Position numbers and translations under genes: made by a program
In this document: positions 1 through 11,974 of the stretch, in pieces
How positions within the stretch are numbered: the first letter of the stretch is position 1
Layout: every line of letters begins with the position of its first letter
Source: Pararge aegeria
Lineage: Eukaryota; Arthropoda; Insecta; Lepidoptera; Nymphalidae
Length of the DNA stretch: 64,000 bases
Direction: 5' to 3'
Assembly: GCF_905163445.1 (NCBI RefSeq)
Contig: NC_053190.1
Coordinates: 2,110,501 to 2,174,500 of the forward strand
Notes under the pieces: model-generated
The model's input: the letters and a program-made list of their open reading frames with translations, nothing else
Told to the model about the DNA's origin: nothing
Databases searched by the model: none

Positions 1-1634
1 GGCTTTTTCAGTTGATTAATTGATGCATAGACATCAGAGCTGGAATTCAGACTTAAATCTTAGGATGATGTTACTCTAGCTCGGAAATATTATGATTAAA
101 TGCAAATTTTATTTTATAGGTTGTTCCGTTGTTTGGTTTTGGTTTCAAAATATAGTTTTACTGCACTTTTTGTTTTTATAATTTAGGACATCTAAATCAA
201 AAGCGCTGTCTTCTTTTAAACGTTTTGCTCGATACAATAAAGGGATGATGGATGAAAAAAAAATTCATTTTGCTAAAACAATTTTAATCTGTTCGCTGCG
301 ATGTTAATTTACAAAGTGGACCAGTTATTGCTTGATGCTTGCAGTATTTTGCTTTTTCATTGCTTCCAATCTTCAATACTACAAAGCTTATGAGTTTGTT
401 TATTTAAATTTACTAATCCCAGGTATTATCTTACTCGTGTTTTAAATATGAAGTATGTTGCATCAGACAAATGTTTTTGTGAAGTAAAACTTCTTTAGGC
501 GCGACTAGGGAGTAACTCAGATTTTTTTCTGAAGGAAGTAAGGCGTTTCCGCTATTTAAAATAATAATTTGGATTGGTGGTAAGTATATGTCATATACTC
601 CACGCTTTTTGACTTATACGCCAGCTAGTGGCAAATATCATAATCAATTAGTATTATTTATTTCCAATATTTTCAAAATGTGCTGATCTAACCTTCAATT
701 TACTATTCTCAATTATTCTATTTAATAAATGAAAATATTTATAAAATGTGATAGTGATATAAATTAATTTTAAATAGAATATGAAATGAAATGGCGGAGT
801 CCTAAGAACATTTTACTCAACAATAATTAATAATAAAAGTTGCCTCAATCGCGCGTAAAGGTTACACGCAGATACTTTTTTTTTAAAAAAAGGTTGTGGA
901 CTTCTTTTTAACTCCTATTTATTTATACATAAGAAGCGAAAAAAATCACTGACTGCAATCAAAACTGCTTGGATACTACCTAATCTACACTCATTTTTCA
1001 CGAAAGTAGGTTTGTATCTATGTATTGAAAGCAAGTGTGTTATCATAACATGATAAATCTTTGTTTATAGTGTATTTATTTTTCATAAATGTAGGAAAAT
1101 TTTGAAAAAAATTTCAATCTTTAATTTCTATCCGAACTAAAGGATGCCACAATTTGGTGTGTATATTTTTAATCAAATTTTGTTGAATTAATATTTTCCT
1201 GATTTTATCAAAATAATAAGTTTAAAACTAACTAACTATTAAAAGTAATTTTAATTACGAATGAAACAATAAAGTAATGGTTAAAATATGTAGGAAAAAT
1301 AACATAAAATAAAAAAGCTATATAGCTTTGTTCAAAGAATACTTGTTATTTATTTTTCCTAAAAGTAAAATAATTATCGGCATCGCTTCACAGTAATATG
1401 GAAAAACATTTGAAATAAGCACATACTTATATCTATGTTTTATGTTAAAGTATAGCTAAGCTTCATATTAGAAAACTTTTACGATTTCGTATTCTCTGCA
1501 CAATCATTTTCATCCACGCTTTCACTTTTGTTCAAAACTTTCTAATGTAACTCGAACTTAACAGTTTGCAAACCTTCATAATAATAATAAAAAAAAATTT
1601 AGTACCCATAGTTACTGATATGATACTTTTTAAC
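1..1634. other. AT-rich non-coding DNA, no gene seen
   Basis: All frames are closed by frequent stops. I see no tRNA-like head, terminal repeat or LINE tail. Poly-A and poly-T runs are common, as expected of intergenic or intronic insect DNA. Confidence 0.6.
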
Positions 1635-1961
1635 GACCTCCATGGTGCAACGGTGAGCGCTTTTGATTAAAATTGGAGGTACCATTGGGTTCGATTCCCA
1701 GCTGGGGCAATTTTGATTTTTTTCTGGTTTGGTCGGAGGCTTCAGCCGTGGCAAGATACCACCCTACCGGCCAAGAGGAGTCGCTAAGCGATTAAGCGTT
1801 CTGGGTTGATGTCGCGTAGAAACCGATTTAGTTTATGCTTAATATAACTGACATACTCCGTAAAACCCGCCCGCTAGCATTTTCGACTGCATTACCACTT
1901 GCCAGGTAGATCACAGTTTCTAAATTCGCAGGGCTAACTCGTAGCGGAATAAAAAAAAATC
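1635..1961 (+). repeat. SINE-3 copy, near full length
   Basis: The copy opens with a tRNA-like head: GACCTCCATGGTGCAACGG as degenerate A-box region and GGGTTCGATTCCCAG as a perfect B box near 1687. The body has the family marks GCCGTGG, GCTAAGCGATTAAGCGTT and GTCGCGTAGAAACCGATT. The 3' part has GGGCTAACTCGTAGCGGAAT and a poly-A tail. It aligns by eye with the copy at 37265-37531. These are pol III-type retroposons with no protein product. Confidence 0.8.
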
Positions 1962-2353
1962 GTATTTAAGATCTTATAATATAACACGTTACTCTGCATT
2001 TATACTAGATATCTTTTTTTAATGCGCACTTAGATTACTATTGTATATATATTGTGTATAAATTCAGTATATATTAATTTTATATATATTTTTTTATATT
2101 ATCAAGCATGTATTTATTAGTGTGTATGCTATCTCCCACCTCTCAAGTGTCTCATCTCATTGGCGTTCCAAAGGAAGACAGAAAGAGATTGCTGTATTGG
2201 GATAAGTAGGAGTATAGTGATAAGGACACGGTCGGTTAACTGGAATACCATTTTTATTTTACTTTTTATCTGTGTTGATTGAATAAAGTTATTTAAATAA
2301 ATTGATTAATGTGTGTGAATGATATGTAATGATAATGAATGATAATACCAATA

Positions 2354-2573
2354 AAGAAATAAATATACTACGACAATACACACACGGCCATCTAGCCCCA
2401 AAGTAAGCTTAGCTTGTGTTATGGGTACTAAGATAACTGATGAATATTTTTATGAAAAATATATGTATATTATAAGTATCTATGCATAAAACATTATTGT
2501 TCATCACACATACATTCCAGTTATGTGAAACCACAGCCTTGACTCAGAAAGCAGGGTCGCTGCCCACCGTACC
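2354..2573 (-). repeat. SINE-1 copy, diverged
   Basis: Reading the minus strand, the tRNA-like head (2520-2573) precedes the body and an (ATTT)n tail at 2354-2362. Shared marks are CTAGCCCCAAAGTAAGCTTA, ACTAAGATAACTGATGAATA and CTCAGAAAGCAGGGTCGCTG. The B box is damaged here, with GTGAAACCACAGCC where better copies have GGGAATCGAACCCACGGCC. Confidence 0.8.
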
Positions 2574-3340
2574 AAATTCTTTCAAATAGAATTGCCCTTA
2601 TTTTACAAAAAACAATTTGATTTGATATTAAATTGAGTAATTATTTAACTACAGATTACGACTATACAAAACCAAAAGCCTCAGAGATCCGGGAGAAAGT
2701 ATCTCTCGATCTTTCAGCATATATATTTAAATAAATCATTAAGAAAATAAAGGCTGCTGTCCGTTATCAGTTATATTCCCTTGCTTGTCTCGTATTACAA
2801 TCGTCGTAAGAGGAGAGCGAATGTAACAGTATTGATCATACGGATTGACAAAATACTGAACTGAACATACATTGCATTGTGTCCAAAGGGCACGTAAACA
2901 CGCCCCGCGGACATCTGCTTAAACACCCGCGGAATGTTGCTAGCTTACAAAATTTTTTATTTTCCTCATTTTATGGTAAACATTTAGATCATTAGAGCAA
3001 AATAATTATTGTCAACTGATAAATGAATTGAAGTGACTAATCGCCGAAAACCCCTACTAAAATGGAGTGTTTTTTGATGCTTCAATAATAGTTGTGTACA
3101 CGGCTTCTGTTGTTTCTCAATTCTGTGTTTAAGTAAAATAGGAACAGGCTTTCTCTTACAGAAACTAGGGTGGTTAAATATACAGCTTGTAAATCTGAGA
3201 TCGTGAGAAAGTGTCAAAAATAAACCAAAACCGCTGGAATCATCGCTCATAAAAAGCCCCGTCGCCACCCAAACACAATTATTATCATATATAACGTCAA
3301 TCACATCGAAACTTTCTTCCTATGGATGTAGTAAGCACAA

Positions 3341-3482
3341 ACATTTAGAGGAGGCGTCGTCATGGCAACCGGTACTCCACCGCGCAGCCGCGGCCTCCCT
3401 TGGCTCCGCCTATCTGACAGCCTGTTGATACCGTAGTCGCCGGACGCCAGTCTTCTCTCGAACCTCAGGGGCCCACAACCAA
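3341..3482. other. GC-rich island, possible exon or regulatory element
   Basis: About 140 bp are clearly richer in G, C and CpG than the surroundings, with CCGCGCAGCCGCGGCCTCCC and GTCGCCGGACGCC. A 79-codon minus-strand frame crosses it, but I recognise no domain and no clear splice sites. It does not match any repeat elsewhere in the window. It could be a short exon, a promoter-proximal element or an old GC-rich repeat. Confidence 0.3.
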
Positions 3483-3814
3483 AACAATCGGACAATAAAT
3501 CATACCGATAAACACTATCACCTGTATCAATAATGCTCACACGGTTCTGATGTGCCAGTTGGTTTGATCGACTAAAAACTTTATAGTGATTTAAAAGCTC
3601 ACCTCAGCACCTGGACGGGATAAGCATCTCGTGCAAGTTAATGAAGGCCTGCAAAATCAGGTACTTGATGAAATATAAATGTTGTATTTTTTTTTTGTTT
3701 ATGCAAAAATATTTCACGATACAATAATATCATAAAACTACAGGTACGCAAAGCTGCGAGAACAATCTCCAGAGGAGATAATCCTTTCACAAAATACATA
3801 CAACCGGAACGGAA

Positions 3815-3840
3815 TTTTGGTTCCGGAACCGGAACCAAAA
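3815..3840. repeat. Perfect 26-bp palindrome with direct-repeat flanks
   Basis: TTTTGGTTCCGG and its exact reverse complement are separated by AA. On both sides lies AAAATACATACAA (about 3790 and 3837), so the palindrome sits between short direct repeats. The GGTTCCGGAACC core has the form of a dimer binding site but no factor can be assigned. Confidence 0.6.
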
Positions 3841-6204
3841 TACATACAATACTAGGCATACAACCGGAATATTCCTCATTTTTAGAAACGTATACAAAAC
3901 TCTTAACCAAGAAAATCCTTTCTTCAGACTACTTACAATTAGTGATTAAGTTATGCATGGTACACTTTTTCAATGACACTTCTTCATACAATATGTCGTA
4001 TCGGAACGATGCTATGTTAGTTATTTAAAAAGAAAAATATTAATTATACCTAATTATATTCATTGTTCTTGCCCATTAACTCTCCTCACACATTCATACC
4101 ACATATATCTACACTACATAATTTGTTTGTGTGCGCAAACATTTCAACAGTTAAAAAATTCATACGATAATGTTGTCTCGTACAAAAGCTAACATTGATA
4201 TCGTAAACAAGCAGTGACTAATGATCAATAAAACGGTGGTTATCATTCAGGAGTTGTATAGTTAAGTCATCATCGCCGTCAATAAAGAAAAAAGTTATTC
4301 AATTGTTTGTAAACAAAACGACTCTTCTAGGTACCTCACAGTACCTATAGAAGCTAAGCTTTATTTCAAAGGCTCGCCCTGCTGACCTATTTTCAGCTTG
4401 TAGGGCATAGGTGACCTAGATGACTAACAATTAATATTTCAACGGCCACATCGAAGAACGTTACAAATGCATTAAATCCCAAGCCGCTAACTCCAAACGC
4501 TGTCGAAAGATGGCGTTAGACGAATGACATTATTAGGTTTCGTAAAACATTCGTCGTATAGGAGTTTGGTGTAAGATTTTGTAAGCAGTATTCCACTGTT
4601 TCTTTCAATATATTTATTAAATCAACTAAACTTAATGAGGTAAATATAAAACAATTAAAAGTTAAAATTGCTATCCGTAGGCCTATTTGTCAACTGAAAT
4701 TGAAAATTAAATTCATAACTTTTTTTTTACTACGATAAAATTAAATTTAATAATATTTCATTATTGTATTATATTAGTAATATTCTTATTTATAATGGCA
4801 TCGTAATTATTAATATATATTTGGTATGAATTACTCTTCAATTGAATACTTGTTATAATTTGCTCCTTACACCCTTGTTTAAAGATCGATAAACTTATAA
4901 AGAAAATAAGTAATGCAACACTGATTTTAAGATTACTATATCTGAGCCTCGGTTGCCATAACTATGGCCGTACGACGGTTAAAATTATTTCAGCCATATA
5001 ATATTGTTCAATTGTCAACTTAATTAGCCATACAAAAAATACAGACAAACAATGAAATTAATTAAGGGTTAATTAAGGTAAATCAAGGATGATTGCTTTT
5101 AGGAATTTACTAATATTAAAGCAGCCTTAACAAATTCAATAAATAATAAGTATGCTACGATTTGAATTAACTCAACACGCGTGGCTTGACTTTGTGTCAA
5201 CGTACCTGGCCAATTAATGATTATGACATTCTAACATTAAAAAGAAAACAATGGCGGGTTAAATTATTTTAACAAAATTAATTTCAATCATTATTATAAC
5301 CGTTATAGCCGTTGAAATATTTATATCTAAAACTTACTTAAGCGTATAACATGATTCTTTAAAATAATTATTGTGAGACTGTTGATATTTAAAATCAATT
5401 TGGTGTATTTACAGTAAACAATATCTCATTATATAAACAATCGGAACTCGAGACTCTAATGAGAATCCAATATCGTAACTTGAATCGATAAAACCTTTGC
5501 AAACAATATATAACAAGTTCCCTGAGGGTATAATTCTACCCTGACAATTAATTAAAATCTGAATGAGAACTGTGTCAAAGGACAATTGGTTTCGTATTTA
5601 CTTAGTACACGATTTGAACAGAAAGGATAGATCTTAGATTTAAAGGACGCTTTTGAGTGAGTCGCACATCCTATGAACCTCAACTGCAATTGGTTACCAA
5701 TTTTTTTCCAATAAATATCTGCCATAAAAGGGACACCTGATGTTAAGTGCCACCGCTCATGAATATCAACATATTGATCTTGAGGGATTATATTTTTATC
5801 TGCCTCTTGAATATCACAGCTTAATAGGAAGACCGAAGAAGAAAACTTGTTCCACAATGATTGATTTACAGACTTAAAAATAGTCGATTTTAGCAACCTC
5901 GTCTATGGAAGAAGCTTCTTTTCTTTCCCAAATTTCCCATTTCAAAGAAGGACAACTTTTTTGTACATACTTTGTTTATGGTTATCACTGCCTTAGTTTT
6001 CCTCTTAGCCAGGGTAGAGTGCTTTTCCCATGTAATTTAAAATAAAGGAGCGTGTCTCATATACAATGGATTATGAGCCTTATGTCGATGTAGTAATGTC
6101 CGCGTTACGAGCAAGTGTGATGGAAATTAGGTATCGGTTAGGTAGTGAATGCACTTTTGTTATAGAAACTAATACAAGCCATAACGAACTAAACAAAGTT
6201 GTGA

Positions 6205-6550
6205 GTAAATACAGCAGTGACAGTTTAGTGGTTAGAATTTCGGCTTCAATTTCGCGGGGCCCAAGTTCGAATGCCAGCGCCTCCTCTCGCACCACCTCTA
6301 ACTATCTAAGTTATGTGCGTTTTAAGAATGAATATATAACTTGCTTTAACTCTGAAGAAAACATCGTGAGAGTTTTCTCATTTGCATGATTTTTTCGAGT
6401 TTGCATGAGAGTTCTACATAATGTTCGCCAAGCTTGTGAAGCACACCAATCTTCACGGGGCCAGCGTGGTGAACTACCGCCTTAATCCTTCTCATTGTAG
6501 AAGGAGACCAAACCCATGTAGTGGGCCGGTAATGGGTTGTTAAGATGATT
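6205..6550 (+). repeat. SINE-2 copy, near full length
   Basis: The tRNA-like head is visible as AGTTTAGTGGTTAG (A-box region) and AAGTTCGAATGCC (B box). The body has TAAGTTATGTGCGTTTTAAG, GAAAACATCGTGAG, GAGAGTTCTACATAATGTT and GGCCAGCGTGGTGAACTACC. The 3' end is GGGCCGGTAATGGGTTGTTAAGATGAT. A 107-codon ORF at 6066-6389 runs through the head by chance. Confidence 0.75.
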
Positions 6551-7916
6551 AAATACTGTCGTTTTCTAGTAATTTTACACTGTAAGCTCACCATTAATCT
6601 AAAGCCGACAACTTTCTCGAGAATATTACGCGGCTTACCTGAGAGTTTACAGAAAACTATCCAAAAACACCGGTGGAAAACACCTTTGCGAACCTCGTAT
6701 GTATTGACTTACCTATACTATAAAATCTCAAGCAAAATATTCAGCTTTTCTCTTAATCCGTTGATAATTAATTTATAGAACAAAAAATTAAAAGGGTGCG
6801 CTTATAATTTAAACGCTAATACGACTCGGATTCAATCACGGACAAAAATTGACCCAATCATTTGCCTCTGTCATAATAAATGTATACTTATTAATCCAAG
6901 TACGATGATGTACCATAATAGCAGCGAATATAATATAATAATGCTTTTACACGTTCATTTGAATTCCGAGCTTAGATGGACCGATAACTTATATATAATA
7001 CAATTGAAATTAATTTTTAGCCCCCGACGGCAAAACGACGGGTGCTATAAGTTTGTCGTGAGTCTAGGATTGTGATCGTAGCTCCCGGACGGCTGAACCG
7101 GTTTTAGATTTTTTTTTTTTTAAAGTTTATTGTGGGAGTGGTCTTAGCTATATTTGATTAAAATCTTTCCAACATGGCGTTGTTAATCATTTTTTCACAA
7201 CTTTCTTAATGTGGGTATCAAATAAAAGGGTTTTACAAACAATCGTAATATTATAATTATTATTAGTTTTAAGATAATGCCAATCTTGGCTGAATATGTA
7301 AATCATGAATTACGCATAACATCTATGTTTTTTGAACCATGTTCAAGCAAAAATTAATAAAATAAATAAATAAACAAAACCAAGATGGCTGCCACCACAA
7401 GGTGGCCTTAAAATGGGTTTCCAATTTAAGAGCTTGCCTAGTAGAATAACGTACAGTATATTCGTGTTGGGTTTATTAAATTTTTAATTTTTATTGACAC
7501 GGTCTAAAATTTGATCACACATCCGGAGACGGAAGTTGCATTACAAACCTAATCATTTGTCTGCTGTCATAACAAACACAATTTATTTTGGAATAATATT
7601 CAGAAGTACGTCGGCGTATTGTAAAAGCAGCGGCTGGAATGTATTTCACACCTCCATTTGCGTTCCGCACTTCGGGAGTGGAAATAAACAAGCTAACTTT
7701 TGCCATTCCGCGCTGAGGACGCGCTTTATGCGGATCGCATTCGAATTAAAGTTGCTGGATTAAATGTAATACTCGCTCTCAATAATAATTGCGCTGACTT
7801 GCAAGCGGAAAGTTGTGTTTTATGCCGTTTGTAGAGCGGATGGGCGGCTTGTGAATGTTTAAAAATTTATGTTGTACCGTCATAACCTAGTATGTCTTTT
7901 TTTTATTTCTTGCATA
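6551..7916. other. Non-coding DNA with one repeat fragment
   Basis: No gene seen. A repeat fragment lies at 7018-7190. At 7365-7415 there is an (AAAT)n stretch followed by a short GC-richer piece around GATGGCTGCCACCACAAGG. The remainder looks single-copy. Confidence 0.45.
7018..7190 (+). repeat. Interspersed repeat fragment starting CCCCCGACGGC
   Basis: CCCCCGACGG, ATCGTAGCTCCCGGACGG, TGAACCGGTTTTAGATTTTT and GTCTTAGCTATATTTGATTA in this order match a repeat type I recall from lepidopteran genomes. No second good copy is in the window, so the call depends on memory and the class is unknown. Confidence 0.35.
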
Positions 7917-8346
7917 TCCATACTTCCATAATCATATTATAAATGTGAAAGTGCGGTTGTTTATTTGTACTTACTTTAAACGCTGACTAAGGAACCAGTT
8001 GAGTTGTTTTTAGCATAGCGTTACTTTAAAAGACGGCGTTAACATTGATTACTTTCTATCATACATAAATACACATATTTTCATACTTTTTATTTTTCAA
8101 AAGATAGATAAACGAATGTTAAAATGTAAAATTTAAATGTGATTTTGGAAAAAAGCAACTGCTGAATTTTTTGCCGGCTTCTTCTCGACAGAATCTGCCT
8201 TCCGAACCGGTGGTAGAGTCACTACCAACAGACAGATTTCACGTATGAGAAGGGCGTACTTGAAAAAAATTTATTTTGAATTTTATACCAATTAAAAACC
8301 AACGGGATGGGATAAGAAAAAACTGTAGTGAACACGGGCCAGCTAG
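7917..8346 (+). mobile_element. Non-autonomous Helitron-like element, interrupted
   Basis: The element starts A|TCCATACTTCC, followed by ATTATAAATGTGAAAGTG, and ends GCCAGCTAG|T at 8343-8346. It therefore has 5'-TC, 3'-CTAG and an A/T target, the Helitron pattern. The start word resembles the Helitron at 11975. A LINE 3' end (8155-8290) is inserted inside. No Rep/helicase coding is present, so it would depend on an autonomous helper. Confidence 0.5.
8155..8290 (+). repeat. LINE tail E, 3' end of a non-LTR element
   Basis: Marks are CTGAATTTTTTGCCGGCTTC, ATCTGCCTTCCGAACCGGTG, GTAGAGTCACTACCAACAG and a terminal TTTATTTTGAATTTT. The same order occurs at 14221-14365 (minus), 20697-20795, 23035-23190 and 31255-31330. 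A repeated TGAATTT end suggests a CR1/L2-like 3' terminus, but this clade call is inference. Confidence 0.65.
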
Positions 8347-8724
8347 TTAAGTGTTATAATAGATAAAATATTTAATCAAATTAGGATTACCTAAAAAGTA
8401 TCATAGGCGCAATAACTCATGAAGAATCGTAGTTTAAATTAATAAAATAGTAACTAATATTGATTGCGTTGTATGTAACAAGCAACATTCTAAAGATAAA
8501 AAAGAAGATTTTGATGAAAGAACACGGACAGACAGTAAAATTATAACGAGTAATAGAGATATAAGTGTAAAACAAGCGGTTTACTTTGTTTATACTATAA
8601 TCTACGAATATTATGATTTCTTCTTCTTCCCTTTCTTCAAGGACTGGAATACTTGCTTAAACTACAGCTCGCTCTTATAACATGCACACTCTTAATCGGA
8701 GTAATGAGAGGACTTGTCTGCAAA

Positions 8725-8815
8725 TTCCTATTAGGATCCCCATTGACCGCCCGGTACCCGAAACTTCCCCGGTTTGGGGATTCGGGACCGCTCCTGGGAT
8801 GAACCGGGTAATCTC
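8725..8815. other. GC-rich patch
   Basis: CCCATTGACCGCCCGGTACC, CTTCCCCGGTTTGGGGATTC and TGGGATGAACCGGG stand out in composition. ORFs cross it on both strands, which is expected when GC content rises and stops become rarer, so this alone does not support a gene. Confidence 0.25.
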
Positions 8816-9479
8816 TTTCAAAGTCGGCGCTTATGACGTCGTGTGGATAATGAAAAGTTTGTTGATGAATTTTCATTATTCACACATACGAGTAGTTACG
8901 TCAATTTACGTCTTAATTATTATATTGATGCATTATATTGATAAAATGCGAATGCCTTCGCATTAGGATTCCGAATAAACAAAAAAATAAAAAATATTTG
9001 TAGGTCTCTAGAATTTGTACATATTATGATTCATTAGTTAGCGTTATTTTCCTTTCTTTCTATTTTATCTAAATTAATAATTAACAACGTCATCGGCCTT
9101 AATTTCATAATATCATAATCTTACTATTATTTTAATCTACATCTTCAAATGCTTAGCCTTTAATATTATTCAGATCTAAATATATAAACCTACCACATTG
9201 ATAAAGTTCTGCCGTTTACCAAATAATCGTCAATAGACACAAAATCCGTTTTAATATAATTCTAGACATAGACACAGACCAGATGTCTCTAGGCATTAGA
9301 GCTGGGCGAACTTTTAATCCTAATATCCTTTCCTAGGAAATGAAGTTTAAGCTCGGAACGTCCGGAGCAGGACTGAATTGTACTTAAGTCCTGTAAGGAA
9401 TCCTTTGGCAAGCGGGGACTCCATCGGTAGTGCTTTTAGGACTTTAACTTACGTTGCGCCAAGGAAACAACGACGAAGA

Positions 9480-10110
9480 ATTTATTGATGTTACATTAAT
9501 TCTGACCAAGCGTTCTATAATAATAAATAAATAAAGTGAAAGAAATATCGAACATTGGAAGCAAATATCATTTTATAAAATAAGAATAGGAAATTATATT
9601 TACAAATCGTCGGCGATGACAAATTAAAGCCCCTGCCACTTAATAAACGTACAGACGAATGAAATAAAATAAAAATTCGACATTAAATAAGCCATTATGA
9701 TCGCAACACGACGGTCCTCGTAAATAAAATGAAAAAGAAGTCAATTATTGGGGAGAGAAAAAAATTGCAAAAGAATTTGAACATTGTCGACTTCGCACAA
9801 TACAGAAATCAAATCAACGAGACGGAATGAAATCAAAAATCTCGGACAGGTAACCGATTAGGCGACAACAAAAGCCGAAATTAATTTCCTCCTCAGAGAT
9901 AAATTCGAGTTTTATTTTAAAACAAAACTCACGAACAATTTTGGAAATTGACGCCGCGATTAAGATTCATAATACTTGTAAAGTTTTATCTCCTGCCGGA
10001 GCCGGCAAGTTCGCAAGAGCAATAAAGCATTTTGGCAGATTTTGAAGTGGTACGGATATTAAATGTACATTACGCGTCCTGCCACAGATGTAGCAAATTT
10101 TCGGTGCGCT
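9480..10110. promoter_or_regulatory. Candidate non-coding regulatory block
   Basis: No repeat family of the window occurs here. Many TAATT/ATTAA homeodomain-type cores (for example CCGAAATTAATTTCC) are mixed with GC-containing words such as TCGTCGGCGATGAC and GCCGGAGCCGGC. This resembles unique, possibly constrained non-coding DNA, but composition alone cannot prove a function. Confidence 0.2.
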
Positions 10111-10224
10111 CCTGACTCCTTCATTATGTAACTTTCTGATTGTATCTATTATTTTCCTTTAGGTGATCTTTCATACTTTTGTCTTGTTATACTAGAATTT
10201 GTTTTATTCTATTGGGCAAAATTT

Positions 10225-10450
10225 TGAGACATATTGTTGATGGTGAGATGTTGACTAACAATTATACATTGTAAGGTCAACATCTCCTGAGGATGCTCCG
10301 GTTCCGGAGCGAAACGTGCATAGAGAGTACATTGCCCAAGATTTGTTTGGTGTGGAGTATAAGGATTGAAGGAACTATAAATAACATCATACAGATTCTC
10401 CTGCTTTTCGCGGGGATAGCAAATTTAGCTTAATTTTTATAATATATCAT
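10225..10450 (+). repeat. Repeat F copy
   Basis: Marks are CATTGTAAGGTCAACATCTC, CTGAGGATGCTCCGGTTCCG, GAGCGAAACGTGC, TGGTGTGGAGTATAAGGATT and the end AATATATCATGG. The same order recurs at 24003-24235, 32337-32640 and 38818-39300. No ORF or pol III boxes are seen, so the class is unknown. Confidence 0.7.
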
Positions 10451-10524
10451 GGATTTCCGCGAAGTGACACCTGCTGCTATCCAATATTATTAACTACCTT
10501 TTTTTGTATTTTTTATATTTACCT

Positions 10525-10615
10525 AGGTTGCCGGAAGGAAATCTCTAGGAAGCGATAAGGCCGCCAAATTGTATACGTTGCATTTATATACTTTTATTGT
10601 ACACCGATTTTATTT
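10525..10615 (+). repeat. LINE tail D fragment
   Basis: AGGAAGCGATAAGGCCGCC followed by TTGTATACGTTG and a T-rich 3' part. The AAGCGATAAGGCCGCCTTTTGTA core recurs at 21270-21310 and inverted at 21618-21690. I associate this with the 3' end of an abundant lepidopteran LINE; the clade is not determinable here. Confidence 0.55.
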
Positions 10616-11974
10616 TATAGAATGCATTTTTAAAGTTTCTCTTATTCGAAATAGTTTTGGAGATATTTTTATAGTAGAACTTAATTTACACAGATAAACT
10701 AATCTTATATTCCTCCCGACGTACTTTATCTAACCTTAAGGTTTGTCATACGATTATTCAGAGAATTACTCCAAAAATCTTTTTAGATATCAGCGCTAGG
10801 CCTAAAGTCATAGAGTTATGGTGATCATCATACTCCACATTTAGAAAACAAACATTCCAACTGTCACCTTTATTAACACCGATAATAAAATCTTTAGAGC
10901 TAATGAAATTATGAGTGAACTGAGTTCTAATCCAATTCTACTTGTACTCTAATCCTATTAGACCAAGCTAAAATTCTACAAATTTATAACTACGTTTAGA
11001 GTCGATTGTCCGTAGTATAGTTTTAATTTCGTCACGGCTGCATTTCAAAGCACACACTGGGCCTATTTCATCTAAGCGAAATAACTCGGTTACCGGTTTA
11101 CTTCCTAAGTTTATTAGCGTAGGTAACTGGATTCCTCTTCGCTATCGGATACCATCATATATTTAGAACTTTCTAAATTTACACGGGAAGTGCTCCTTTG
11201 TAGAAATAATGCAATATATGTAATATTTTGTAACATTGCTGAAAACTAGTTAGCTCTAGGCCCTCTCTTTCTCCTCCGCATTCCGACGACAATGTTCTTC
11301 ATAATACTTTGAAGATCCTATGAGATTCAACATGGTTTTGTTTTCTTTTGGACTTGGCTGCGGTCTTGCCCGAGTTAAGACATATGCCACGCGACATTTT
11401 TGCAAGATGCAAATAAATGTTGGGGCAGTACCGCCGCGTCGCGCTGGTGGCCGCTACCTGTGGCAAGCTTTGGTTTTAGTCGCTTGATTTTTGGCGTTAC
11501 CACACCGTGCGCATTATAACGTCAATCTTCCGTGATCTTCTAGAAAATATTTATTTTGCTCAATATGGGTTAGTTATTGGTGGTTAGTATATAAAGTTAC
11601 AACATATTTTGTTAATACATCAACATGCAAAATTTAAACATTAAGTTATATTAATAATAATCTTATTTGTTATCAATTATATAAAATAATATTCTGAGAT
11701 TTATAGTGTCATATTAAATCATTGTATTAGTTATTTAATCACAATTCTAAGTTTTCATGTCAAATAAATACAATTAAAATTTAATAAACATGTCAGAAAA
11801 TTGAGGTCACGCACACATGCAAAATTAAGCAGGAACCACAGATATTTCATGATACCCATAGCTGCCAGCTAAGGTATTCTGCGATGGTATAAAATGATCT
11901 GTCACACAACCATAGAAACAGTTTCATTTTAAAGGTTTTCAAGGATAGTTTTTTTACATTTATTTCAATCCCTA
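10616..11974. other. Non-coding DNA, no gene seen
   Basis: No shared repeat recognised. A short GC-rich passage lies at 11425-11510 (CGCCGCGTCGCGCTGGTGG) with no supporting ORF. Confidence 0.5.

Larger units (their letters stand above)
2574..6204. other. Long non-coding stretch, mostly single-copy in appearance
   Basis: No convincing coding region. It holds a GC-rich pocket (3341-3482), a perfect palindrome (3815-3840) and one 114-codon minus-strand ORF (5552-5896) without recognisable domains. The rest is AT-rich with scattered ATTA and TAAT motifs. Confidence 0.5.
8347..10224. other. Non-coding, low-repeat interval
   Basis: No gene and no repeat shared with the rest of the window. It contains a GC-richer patch (8725-8815) and a repeat-poor stretch (9480-10110) listed separately. 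Frames at 8637-8966 on both strands overlap each other and show no domain. Confidence 0.45.

Noticed and set aside
1635..1710. tRNA gene
   Set aside because: A B box and A-box-like words are present, but acceptor and anticodon stems do not pair and a SINE body follows. The same applies to every tRNA-like head in the window.
3301..3540. 79-codon minus ORF as a host exon
   Set aside because: Only composition supports it. I kept the GC island as a feature but not a gene call.
6066..6389. 107-codon plus ORF
   Set aside because: The second half lies in the SINE-2 head and body, and the first half shows no domain.
8637..8966. Overlapping 79- and 94-codon ORFs on opposite strands
   Set aside because: They arise from a GC-rich patch with few stops, and neither has a recognisable domain or splice signals.
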